From Chaenocephalus aceratus (Eukaryota > Chordata > Actinopteri > Perciformes > Channichthyidae), in the NCBI GenBank assembly GCA_023974075.1, contig CM043800.1, positions 11,120,894 through 11,184,893 of the forward strand: DNA of 64,000 nt, in the 5' to 3' direction. Shown here piece by piece: positions 1 through 10,544 of this stretch (the first letter of the stretch is position 1; each line of letters opens with the position of its first letter). A program made the translations under genes and the position numbers. The notes beneath the pieces are model-generated. The model saw only the letters and a program-made list of their open reading frames with translations, was not told the origin of the DNA and did not search any database.

Positions 1-57
1 CGCTTCTCATGCACTGATTCACTAGCTGAACAGCCAATCAGAGTGATTATTTGGTCC

Positions 58-123
58 GACTGCCAGACCCGATGCATGGCCGATTCAACATGTTGAATCG
101 GCCATGCATCGGGTCTGGCAGTC
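58..123. repeat. 66-bp perfect palindrome
   Basis: Two 33-base arms (58-90 and 91-123) are exact reverse complements with no spacer; the centre reads TTCAACATGTTGAA. The flanks TTATTTGG (about 47-54) and CCAAATAA (about 123-130) are also complementary, offset by four extra bases on the left, so the whole inverted repeat reaches about 47-130. No coding content is evident. It could be the core of a fold-back transposon. Confidence 0.9.
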
Positions 124-151
124 CAAATAAGGCGTGTCACGGTCGACGGTG

Positions 152-240
152 CGGGACACACCAACCTGACTACGGCGCCGCGAATGCCCGACAGCCTCTG
201 ACGGCCTCTGACTCCCAAAATCGGGTTGGTGTGTCAGGGC
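152..240. repeat. short inverted repeat beside the palindrome
   Basis: GACACACCAACC near 154-165 and GGTTGGTGTGTC near 223-234 are reverse complements separated by about 57 bases. Together with the palindrome just to the left this suggests a decayed inverted-repeat element. The ORF crossing this stretch has no recognisable domain. Confidence 0.5.
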
Positions 241-1085
241 CTTTAGTCTGTGTTCTTCTAATTAGTGTCGACAGTGTGCCTATTGAGCTTTTTAGAACCA
301 TGTGGGACAAAACCCGATCCTGCCCCTCCCTCTTACTGTCTAAGTCAATGGTGACTGTAAAAACTACACTGCGCATGCTCAGAATATTTTCCTATTTACT
401 GTGTGTGGCAAACAAATAATGACCCTAGGGGCATAGTGCTGCCATCCCCACCATACGTCATCTCACATCATTCAGAGCTGATTGGCTGTAAGTACGTGTG
501 CCGCGAAAAGTGTGGTGTGTGAAGAGGAGACGAGAGAGCTGCAGTGAGGCGTCCTAAAACCCGGAAGTAAGCTGCGCATGGCTTCCCTCCACAAAAAAGC
601 AACGAGATTTCTCCATAGGATTTTAGAAAATAGCTCAAAATAAGATCTGTGGGAAACGTAGCTGTTAGATAAATGTACGTTTTGTTCAGCCGGATAATAT
701 CCACATGTCTACCCTACTTTTATCATTTTCGAATCAAAAATCTATTGATTAGATTAGATTTATGATAGACTTTTGAAACTACAAGAACATAAGGAGGACT
801 TTTACAAAAAAGTAATAGAGATTTTTGTCCAGAAGGATAGGCAAATGGACTTAATCTTCAAGTCAAGGTAAGACCTGCAATTTTATTGAAAATGGGATCT
901 TACTAAGAGAGAACAATTCAATATTTAAATGTATAAAATTACATTTTTTGGGTATCCTTCTGTTGAACTGTCTGTTTAAAATTAATTGAAGCATCAGACA
1001 AAAAAAGCTTTTGAAAATAATATTATATTTTGATTTAGGTCAAAATATAATATTTGTAAACCTGAAGAGTCAGTGCCAGTGTGTC
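240..1085. other. non-coding stretch, no gene seen
   Basis: AT-rich sequence without splice-bounded coding potential or a recognisable domain on either strand. The part around 550-640 has the look of dispersed-repeat DNA, but no boundary could be defined. Confidence 0.5.
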
Positions 1086-1135
1086 ACTAGCCATGAACCT
1101 CACTGCAGAAGCTTATATATAGACATCTAAGTTTT

Positions 1136-1671
1136 TTGTGCCCCACCACTTTTGTACATATAGAAACGCCACTGGGTACAGGGCAACCCGAGGGGGCCAA
1201 AGTGGACCTATGTCATTATTGCAGAGAAGGGGGTCATTGGAAGGAGCAGTGTCCGTTGCTGGAAACTAAGGGGAAGCCTCGTTTGTCACCACATGCTCAG
1301 CCATGTGTTGTTCTGCCGTGTTGGATAAAAAACCGTTGGGTGTAGGCTCGGGCATGGTGCCTGATAGGAAGCCGGTTTGTGCCGACCCGGATGCGGGTTC
1401 TAGTTTTGAGCCGTTCATCACTGAAGCAGTTGTATCAGTAGTCGGTAGTGTCAAATATGTGCCGATTAAGGTGTTTCGTGATACAGCGGCTAGATACTCA
1501 TTCATTGTTGAGTCAGTGTTGCCTTTTTCGTCAGAGACAGAAACAGGGGATTTTGTGCTGATGATGGGCATGGAGATGGGCTTGATTCCTGTGCGACGTC
1601 ATACAGTAGTGCTGGATTGTGAGCTGGTACGGGGAGTTGTCTATCGGCGTGCGTCCCGCGTTGCCACTTGA
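1136..1671 (+). pseudogene. Ty3/Gypsy gag zinc knuckle and protease-region remnant
   Basis: The first segment encodes a CCHC zinc knuckle of spacing C-X2-C-X4-H-X4-C (around 1213-1254), the nucleic-acid-binding motif of retrotransposon Gag. It is followed in another frame by a segment (1303-1671) resembling the aspartic protease region between Gag and reverse transcriptase. The usual D-[ST]-G active-site triplet is not intact; DTAARYSF occupies the matching place. A frame change near 1620 separates this from the next ORF. No start, 5' LTR or upstream Gag was found, so the copy is 5'-truncated and non-functional. Confidence 0.75.
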
Positions 1672-2266
1672 TGGGATACATATGATTTTGGGCAACGATC
1701 TCGCTGGTAGTGCTGTGTGGGCTGGTGTGCCACCACCTGTGGTGGTTTCCAGGTCGGTGGCATCTAGGGAGCCAGATGAGAGTGGTTTGCAATTTCCAAG
1801 TGTGTCTCCAGTTTATACTATTACGCATGTGCAGAGCCGTAGGATGTCCACTGACCTACCTGTTTCGGAGTCTGGAAAAAATGGTCCAGCACGGTCCTTT
1901 GACTTTGAGATCGAGACAAAGAAGGAGAAGACAGTCAGAAGGAGAAGAAACCCCGCAAAGCGAAGGAGAGGAGGCCGAAGGAGAGAAGGCCGAAGGAGGT
2001 CGGCGAGGCCGATGAGCGCCTACATGCTGTGGCTCAACGCCAGCCAACCCAAGGAGGAGTGGGACATAAAGGCAGTGGAGGCGAAGAAGCAGTACGAAAT
2101 CGCAAGACAAGAGTTCGAAGACAGTGGCGGAGGAGGAGCGTCCTCCAGTCCTAAGAAGGAAAGTAAAAAAGCTGGAGTTAAGAAGAAGGATGTTGGGTTG
2201 TCGTGGACCCCTTTGGGGCCCCGTCTTAAGGGGGGGGCTGTGATGCCCCTGTGGGTCCATCAGTAG
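1619..2266 (+). pseudogene. Gypsy protease tail in frame with an SSRP1-like HMG-box segment
   Basis: One open frame of 215 codons. Residues about 1-95 resemble the end of a Gypsy protease region and the linker before reverse transcriptase (LPLDGIHMILGNDLAG). Residues about 100-195 then change character: a Lys/Arg/Glu-rich stretch, the HMG-box signature RPMSAYMLWLNAS, a second piece KEEWDIKAVEAKKQYE, and a Gly/Ser/Lys tail (SGGGG, KKESKK). This order matches the C-terminal part of the FACT subunit SSRP1, but about 25-30 residues of the HMG box between LNAS and KEEWD are missing. The frame runs on into the polypurine tract and LTR start. No reverse transcriptase, RNase H or integrase lies in between. 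I read it as host SSRP1-derived sequence carried inside an internally deleted LTR element. It is not a functional ssrp1 gene. Confidence 0.7.
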
Positions 2267-2571
2267 AGAGGGTGTGGCTGTTCTGTCTGTGCTGCATTGG
2301 CTCCAGTGATTGCATTGATTACAGTAACTCAGGGCACCTGGGTCTGGTGTCCTGCAGCTATTTGAAGCCTCTCTGTTCTCGCTCTGCTTTCCCCTGCAGA
2401 CACCTGGGTATTGGTTGAGTATGAAGTACAGGTTTTCTCAGTTGCTCCACTTTGTTGCACTCTATGAATTTGGCTAATTTGAATGACTTTCTTTAATAAA
2501 CATATTTTTCTACCCGTTGACATGTTGTGTCTCCTTTTTGTTGTGGCCTTTTGAGCCAGGTAATAATTACA
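2239..2571 (+). mobile_element. 3' LTR of the left Gypsy element
   Basis: A polypurine run (AAGGGGGGG) ends just before a TGTGATGCCC start, and the block ends ...AATTACA. This gives a 333-bp unit with TG...CA ends and an AATAAA signal near 2496, as expected of a Gypsy LTR. Element order (gag/protease, capture, PPT, LTR) sets the plus orientation. No matching 5' LTR is in the window, so the left boundary and target duplication are unknown. Confidence 0.65.
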
Positions 2572-5131
2572 GGGCATTACTTTAGGTATAGCTACAAACG
2601 GTGTATTAGAACAGCCTGGAGAATGAAGGCTAGTTGAACTCGTTGGTCAGTGTAACAGTATAGACTTTCAAGGTTTTCAGGACTCAAATGTGGATTTAGT
2701 TACCCAAACGGTGTCTCTTCTCTCTCCCACATGAGGCTTTGTCAATTTGGTCCAATCACACTACTATTGGAGAGATTTATATTTCTGTTTCTTCTCCAAC
2801 TTGAAAGCCTTGGTTTTTCGTCTGGTGTTTTAGATTGTTGAAACACAATACCGTCTCCAGTCCATTTGGCACCTATCTGCAGCTAGAAACAGGCCTCCAA
2901 AATACAGTATCAACAGGCGTTTGAGGTTCACATGGGGACACATGGATTTTGTGCTGGCTCCGTCAAGCAAAAGACTCAGTGACCGACTACTCCGTCCTCA
3001 CAGTTCAGAGTCAACATCTGAATGCTGCTGCTGCCAGATGCACAGACCCAACTCCGTGAACTCAACAACTAGCCCATCTGTTCCATCTGTTTGATTAAAA
3101 GCAAGTGATGCAATCATTTTCCATCCATACACCACACAGCAAAAACATCCCCCACAGAAATGACATGCATAGGCGTAGACAGAGGGGACATTCCCCCTTA
3201 CTTTGTAAAATACGTGCATTTGCATCCCCAATGAAAATATGAAAGTAGCAGAGGACTAACTGGATGTCACTTGAGTTCTAGAATGCTTGATATCCTGTGT
3301 CAAGGTATTAAATAATAGACCTTTATAAAATAAATATAGGGCAATTTGGTGCCATCCAAGATCTGGAAGTGTTTTTAGGCTATCTATCTATTGTGATTGT
3401 TATAGAGGCAATTCAGCACTGTAATGATCCAACATTTTGAAAGAAAGAAAGGAGGAAAGAGAAATGTCACAATCCCATTCTTGAGAGATGGCCTACAATA
3501 CATCTGTTGTCTGGTGCACTTTCCACACAGTCCCGTCTGTCTTTAGTTCTTGCTACGGTCACCCAAAGCCTCTGATGTATATCTTCTGCGGTTCAGAGGT
3601 ACATGCTGGACTGTTTTCTTCTGCTTCCACACACATATCACAAAGTCCAGTTAGATGTTACCCTATTACTTTTAGTGACTATGCTCTCTGCTAAGCCTGG
3701 TCATCACTGCCTCCTCTCTCCTTTTTCTCCCAAGGCCCACTTTGTTCCTACATCTCATAATACTAAACAGAAAAATCTTGACTTGAAGACAGGCTTAAAC
3801 TAATGAGGGGTTAAAGTGCAGGTTTAGAGGAGGTATGTTGATAGGAGGGCTGATGGGGAACAGGTGTAACTAATAAGGTCTGGACAAACAAACAGGCAGG
3901 AAGTCGAAATGGATCAGTTAACTTAAGTAACTTCAAAATAAAGCAACAACACTAAAAACAAGATCATGAAAATGTTTGTATGACTGGCTCAAAAGCAGCC
4001 ATGGGCATGTTGAAAGACTTGATGAGTAGCCGATGCACTATGACTGTCAATGTTTGATCTTGATCAATATCTTCAGCCAAAGTGCCTCCTGATATAGTGG
4101 AACCAAACCAAACTCCCCCGATCACATTATCAGGTTTTCATTCTATGCTTGAATAAAAAAAGCGTATCTGGATGACAAACATCTGTTTCTGTACCAGGAA
4201 GCTATTTTCAAGGGTTCCGACAGGAAGCCAGTTGGCAGAGGAAGGGCATGAGGAATGTAGGGAGAGTTTGGGAGGCACCACAAGCCCACCCATTGGAAAT
4301 AATCATCGTTCTGTAACAGCTTGATGTTGTTTCGGAAGCTGCTCACCTGGTGAAAGAAATTCCCAAATGTTTATTATCCAAACACTTGGCTAACACTGCA
4401 CTGCCAACAGATCATTTGTCAAGTGTAATAGCCTGACTTCCTGTGCTACAGAAAAGGTCTACCGTACAACAGGTATTTTGAGAACCAAGTGTAAGGCTTT
4501 CATGGTCCAGGTATTTTTGCAAAATACAAAAAAAACAAAAAATTCAGAAGATGTGCCAGTACAAGTCTTGTGTGATAATGTCTACCCCGGCCCACATTTT
4601 ACTTTATTGTCCTCCAAGGGAACAAATGCAAAAGCTGACAGACAGGGTCATTTGACAACGCAAAGAGAAAAAGACAACCAAAAGAGACATATTTTCCATG
4701 CTCATTTTACCAAATCAAATCAAGTTTTATTTATATAGCACATTTATAAACGATTTTTGGTCGGGCCAAAGTGCTGTACATATAATAAAAATAGCCTACA
4801 GTAGAGACACTTTACAGCAAATACAACAGCACAGATTGTTCAGAATATCAGTATGAGAAAAAACGACACCCTCAAATCGTACAAGGAAAAACTTCCGGAG
4901 AAAAACCCACAGTTTAGAAGGAAAAAATGGGAGAAGGATTCTAACATATGCAAATTGGCATAACACACACTCTTTGGAATGTAAGACGTATTGCAGGTAT
5001 TTCGTTTTAAACCCCAGCACTGGACGAATGATACATTTTGACAGTAATTGTTCACATTCACTTATTTGTCCAATCGGGTTAATTGATGGCCTTCATGGGT
5101 GAAAGTTGCTTGTTACTGAGAGCGATACGAC
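2572..5131. other. non-coding stretch
   Basis: No gene or domain was recognised on either strand; the ORFs are short and composition-driven. A LINE-type 3' tail in reverse orientation lies near 4716-4800. Confidence 0.55.
4716..4800 (-). mobile_element. LINE 3'-tail fragment
   Basis: The forward strand carries TTTTATTTATATAGCACATTTA followed by a GCTGTACA block. Read on the minus strand this is the AGTGCT...TATATAAATAAAACTT ending common to fish L2-like LINE 3' UTRs, and it resembles the tails at 23690, 36360 and 43820. No coding part is visible. Confidence 0.5.
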
Positions 5132-5136
5132 TTAAA

Positions 5137-5637
5137 TGTCAGGACCTCGACACAAACTGGTGAACCCAAATGCACGACCCAGAGACAAAGTCTTGAATGT
5201 AATAAAAAAGTGTATTTATTTTCACAGTTCAGGTAATTCCTCTTAACAGAGTAGGCGGTGGAAATAACATAAAGTGCTCACAAGGAGGAAAAAACTAGCG
5301 TAACAAAAAGAGGACTTAATAAAAACTTAAGCCTAACAAAATAAACAAACAAAACCAAACCTGACATGAGTGAAAAGCGATCCTTTCAGAGCTGTGGACA
5401 ATTCGAGGAAACAAACAAGACGAACTGACACAGGACAGGGGAGAGACAGGACTATTAAACATGAGGTGAGTGGGAACAGGTGGAAGCAATCAGGGGCGGG
5501 GCAGACGCTGATGATGGCGGGAAAAACACACACGGGGAGGAAGAAACAGGGCCTGAAATGAAAGACAAGAGGTAAGTACAAAATAAAACAGGAAATGACA
5601 GACAAAATAGATAAACATATTTTGACGAGACACAACA
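5137..5637 (-). mobile_element. solo LTR, Tf1/sushi-like
   Basis: A 501-bp block with TGT...ACA ends is flanked by a perfect 5-bp direct repeat TTAAA (5132-5136 and 5638-5642), as expected for LTR-retrotransposon integration followed by LTR-LTR recombination. Read on the minus strand it holds a TATA-like GTTTAATA (5453-5460), then GTCAGTTCGTC (5419-5429), poly(A) signals, and an end with GCATTTGGGT before CCTGACA. The same motif order occurs in the LTRs at 36414 and 39355, so it is a diverged member of that superfamily. No internal region remains. Confidence 0.8.
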
Positions 5638-5642
5638 TTAAA

Positions 5643-6917
5643 CGACCGTAGTTGCATGATCTAAAGAAAAAATGGCAGGCTTGGAGGGACATTTGTGTGG
5701 TATATGTGCTTTTGAGTACGTTTTTTTCTTTAATCAACAGTTAGGCATCATAGAGTTCACGGTATGTGTTGAGCTTACATTAGCACCTTTTTGGTAGTGT
5801 CCTAGCAACAACAATAATAAAAGTGCTAAGCCTTATGATGGTGCCTTAAACAAAATCAAATAAGTGCAGTATGCCTTGAGTTTTTACATCCAAAATGTAA
5901 TCGGTCTGATAGGGCTAGCATTTAAAGTCACACATTTATATGAAATAATAATTGGATTCTGCTTCTGTAGTTTAATAACAATGACTATAAATTAAAAGTG
6001 TTGTCTTTTTAATGGAGCACTTTCTATCACGGACTTTGGTTGGCGGCTAAACATGACAAGAAACAGTAACAGAAACATGACTGCTGCTCATATAAATACA
6101 ACTTTGAAGAAATAAAGAAAACTTCAGTGAAGGTCAAACAGTCAAGGCCATACTCTGTTAAAGTGACAAGGACTGCTGTCAAGCTGACCTGCTGCAATCT
6201 CATGTATAACATAAAATGAAAGAGAGCATGAAACCCAGCTATTACTGATGATTTAATGACATGAAATAAAAAGCCTTGCTGCCAGAACTGGTTGTAATAT
6301 TAACAGAATGATTGGTGCCAACTAGTGAGGTTACACACATAATATCTGCCTTTCATTTCATTTCATCACCTCTCCTAATCAACTTTTCAAGACGCTGGTG
6401 AAGCAGATGTTTTATAGATGTAATGTCCTGTTATTGCATCTTAATTACAAGCACAGTCCTGACTCGCCCACAGACACACACACCTACAGTGTAGAGGAAC
6501 TGCCTTGATGTTTGATCTGGATCCATGCAGTCATACGCAGCCATATTTTTTCTTCTTTTCTTGTCTGTGTTTTGACTCTTGTTTACGCCTCTGGGGCCTT
6601 TCTGGTCAGGAAGCGGAGAAGGCAGCAGACAAAGACAAATACAATTACTGAGAATCAAATCGCCCACAAACACATGGTTTTCTCTCTTACCTCCATTTAT
6701 TCTGCTGCATACTGACAGCAACACCTGGCCAAACTTCCTGCGCTGTAGCTGATAGCAAAGGATTCACAAACGTGGTCATTAAAGTTAATTACAGTCCGAC
6801 TCTATGGAGATGGGAAACCATACCATCTGCTTACATTGGCATCTGCATTTATAAACTATAGGAACGAGAGTACACGTGAGGGTTTGAGTAATATGGGTTT
6901 AAAAGGATTATATGGTG
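5643..6917. other. non-coding stretch
   Basis: AT-rich DNA with no gene, domain or defined repeat recognised. Confidence 0.5.
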
Positions 6918-7228
6918 ACTAATGGTGCATTTCCATTGCAGGGCCTAGCTGGGCTTAGTAAGGTATAGTTAGGCCTTGTTAGGCCTTGTTAGGACTGGCT
7001 CACTTTATGCTGCGTTTCCATTACAGTTTAGTAGCTGGGCAGTAACTATAGTAACGCAGTGTAGGCGGAGCTGTGACGTCATCTTCAATGCGAACCACAG
7101 AAAAACAACATCAGCCGTTAGATGTTAGCACTCAAGCTCACAGCTCCTCATATCTGTTCAGAAACTAGACAAAAGTTAAACAAGTACAAACCACAGACTG
7201 TCTGTGTCAGTGGAAATGTGCCATTAGT
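6918..7228. mobile_element. short non-autonomous DNA transposon (MITE)
   Basis: The ends are inverted repeats: ACTAATGGTGCATTTCCA on the left, and on the right the reverse complement of ACTAATGGCACATTTCCA. The interior (about 310 bp) has no ORF. It includes a tandem TTAGGCCTTG motif and a CpG-containing GTGACGTCA site. A clear target duplication was not found, so the superfamily is not assigned. Confidence 0.65.
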
Positions 7229-9100
7229 GGCTCTTTAAGGTCGATGAGGAAGCTGCCTCTCCCGCTCAGTATAAATAAATACAGCAGTCAAAGACATTTC
7301 AACTACAATATATTTATTTTAAACTTTGTTCATGAACATTTGACATGTGTTATACCTTATAACATTTACCTCAGTCAAAAGCACATGAACCCATTGCAAG
7401 GTGTCATTAAACTCAATGAGATAAAATAATACAAATGGTCTTTCATACATCAGCAAGCTAATGATCTGTCTAATCAAATACATCAAAGAAGAAGTGAGCC
7501 ACCATAAACTGTATATAACAAGCACGTTTGTAACATCATCAATTGATTTGTGGACTACTGCTTTAAGGCCTCAAAATTGGCATTGTTTCTTTCACCGTCT
7601 TTTTTTGTTGTTGCCAGAAGTCATTATATTTGGATAACAGAGTGGAGCTGTGGAGGGATTAGCCTCTATCCTGATTTATGGGTCGCAATGGTGGTGGCTT
7701 GTCACAATCACAAGCTAGCCACGCCCATTAATTGAGAAGTAGGTTCATTTTCTCATAGACTTCTAAACATTCTTACTTTTAACTTCGTTATGATGGCAAA
7801 TGTAAAAAAATTGTTATGGAATTTAGCATTGGATCATTAACTTTGAAGTTCTGGATGCTGCATTTGCTCGACTGCTTGAAGGAGAAGCTCCAGGTGTTGA
7901 GACACATGAATGTGAGGTATTCAGAACTGTGGATATTGAATATAAAGAATGGAGCCAATGGGTGCAAAGACCCAAAGGTCAAAGTACAAGGTAACACGAG
8001 AGCTTGAAGTGAAATATATCCTCTCACGTGTACGAAGGTGTGTGCACCTGCTTTAATCTCTAGCCTCTTTAACCTTCACTACCTTGGACCAATAAGCTCT
8101 CGTTTGTTTTCACAGTGGGATCACATACTTCGAAAACAACTTTTCCCATAGTTAACCATTCCACAACTCCCGAAGGTTTTTTAAAAGCCCTTGATTTTAA
8201 GAGCTGGCAGCATATGGATTGAAGTTTGATTATTGGTGGAGGAAAATTGGAATAAGAACCACATTTCCTTCCTTTAGGTACTTTTTTATGAAGCTTTAAC
8301 TGTTGTTGTTTTGGACCATGAACAGAACACACACTAAAGAGTGGAGAGGCGTCGGGCCTGCTGAGCACCTTCAGTACCAGCGGAGGAAATGGGTGGATGT
8401 TTGGGGAGGGGTTCCAGAGGGACGCTGCACTTCCAAGTCTGCTGCCATACATGACCGCCCTCGCTCCTCTCCCCCACAAGTTCATACATGACCTTCCCCC
8501 AGCCCCCAAATCAATGGGCCCATTCACTGATCACTCTTCATAATGACCCACTGTTTGAGCCCACGGATTTTGGGAAGGTGGAAAAAGAGAGCTTTAAGCT
8601 GCAGCTTTTCTGTCTTGCATTATTAGAGAACGCTGAGTTGACAAGAGTGTAATGCAAGAAAGAGTTTGATCATAAAAGGCTGGGCTGAGTCAAGGAAGCC
8701 CTGAACATATCCTGAGGAAGGTCCTGCTGAGCATTTGTGTTTACAGGCCATATGAATGTGTCACATGCGGTAATGGTATTTATATCAGTATTTTTACATA
8801 TTTATGGAAACTGGTTTATTTAAATTAATGCTTTTTTTTTGTACCTTTACTAAATATAAAGATGTGACTGCGTTTACATAGCCAATGCAGTAGCAGCACA
8901 TAGAAATAAGCATGTGGCAGCTAGGCCAAGAAGCCATATGCTTAGACAGGGTAACAAAAACAAGGATATAAAAAACGTGCAGTCTTAAATATCTAGTCAA
9001 AATCATGGCCTGTAGCCTATATAAAGGTAAACATTTATGAAAACATTGAGTTTCCCGATTAACAATAGTGGCGGTAGCATACTGGTCAGTTTACTGGGGC
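7229..9100. other. non-coding stretch
   Basis: No gene or domain was seen on either strand; the ORFs of up to 152 codons have no recognisable motif. Confidence 0.5.
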
Positions 9101-9900
9101 AGTTCTTGTAAGGGTGGGCAAAACATTTGTTTTATTTATAAATGTAAACAGCCAGATCAGTCAATCAGCTGGGTATGCTGACAATATCTGCTCATCTGTG
9201 ATTTCAGCAGAAGAGTAAACACAGCACTATGCTAGTGAGAATCAGTGGTAACATTAGCAAGCTAGGTTAAGTAGCTTCCATTTTCGTAGTGGATGTAGGC
9301 ACACAGTGATTCCCCCCAATTGTTAAAGGTTGTAAGGGGACAGGCAGCTTATTTACAGATAGTAACAGACTGTAAAGTAATAAGCACAGGGGTTACAGAC
9401 ATCACCCGTTATTAGTCACCACAACTGGGCCAATGAAAAATTGCTAACTCGCCTACTTGGCTACAAAATGAAGGATGAACACAGCACTGGGAGGCTTATC
9501 AAGTTGGAATTAGTGGTTACTGTATGTTCGCAAGCTAGGCTAACTAGCTTCCACTTTCGTAGTGGTATAGAGAGGCGAAGTCCCGCCCATCTACTTCCGA
9601 CCCATGGGACCTTATTTCGGAAAAATTATGCATTGAAGTCAATGGAGAGAGAAAACTTATCTTTCGATCCCGTTTGAATTGTGCCACGAATTACACTATG
9701 ATGTTTGTCAATCTTAAAAAATAATTTCCATGTCAAAAAAGTCACAGTTTGTCGTAAAACTGTTGAAATATAAGACTATGAAAAATACGCAACTAGAAAG
9801 ACTACAAATCCCAGAGTCGCGTAAGTGATGTCATAACTGTTTTCCTCCACTAAGAGATAGCTAAGATCAGCGCCGTATAGATATAAGGCTTGTTTGAGAC
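9101..9900. repeat. composite dispersed repeat, copy 1
   Basis: Contains an internal direct duplication: the roughly 34-bp block AAGCTAGGttAAgTAGCTTCC at 9258-9292 recurs diverged at 9531-9564, with related flanks such as AACACAGCACT. The right part (about 9565-9890) closely matches sequence at 25.9-26.8 kb in both orientations, including TTTGTCGTAAAACTGTTGAA and ACTACAAATCCCAGA. The shared unit ends in GGCTTGTTTGAGAC, whose reverse complement flanks the fold-back cluster near 25861. It is non-coding and probably an old DNA-transposon-derived family. Confidence 0.7.
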
Positions 9901-10355
9901 AAGCGAGACCTGCGCAGTTGCGATCAACGTCTTGCTAGTGCGTTGCATGATGGTTAGTCATTTTGTCCGACTTGCTCTGGAGGCTCGCCTACATGAGACG
10001 TTGAAATCTCGCGGGACAAAGACGCCCGCAGCCTTGAGAGCGAGGCGCGGCGTGGCGGCGCAGTTCCTCTCCACGGGCTGCGGAAGCGAAATGCTTGATG
10101 GGAAACGACTCGCTGGTATCTCGAGCTGAGCGCTCATTGGTGGTGTTTACCACGTGCTGGTGAAACTCTCCAATTGGCTTGGCAAAAGTTTGTTGTTGTT
10201 TTGTGTCAGTTTTACGTCGCCCCTGCCATTAACATTTTTCATCATTGTTCCACAATGTTTATCATCATGAAATTAATATCCATATATTTTATTCTATACT
10301 TGCACTGCTTACCGTTTTCATACTTTATATATCTTAGCAACCCAGTCTCATGGCA

Positions 10356-10444
10356 TTTCGTGTTCACCAACACGATTTTTAATCTATTGATTCGTGTTCA
10401 CCAACACGATTTCCCCCTTTTTTTCGTGTTGCACAGCACGATTT
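10356..10444 (+). repeat. three tandem hairpin units
   Basis: The hairpin CGTGTTCACCAACACG occurs twice (near 10357 and 10393), followed by a variant CGTGTTGCACAGCACG near 10427. Each can fold on itself through complementary ends (CGTGTT/AACACG in the first two). They lie just left of the KDZ transposase exons. Confidence 0.8.
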
Positions 10445-10544
10445 TAAAAGCAATCTACTCCAAACTCAGATAATTAGATCAAATGGTGTAGATCGTGATT
10501 CCATTGCTTTTAACTGATTTGTCATGATGTAATGCGTGTCTTAG

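Noticed and set aside
1900..2266. Functional ssrp1 gene
   Set aside because: Only the C-terminal segment is present, the HMG box is internally deleted, and it is embedded between retroelement protease and LTR.
7788..8527. Minus-strand ORFs of 79 and 152 codons
   Set aside because: No recognisable motif, no splice context, and composition like the surrounding non-coding DNA.
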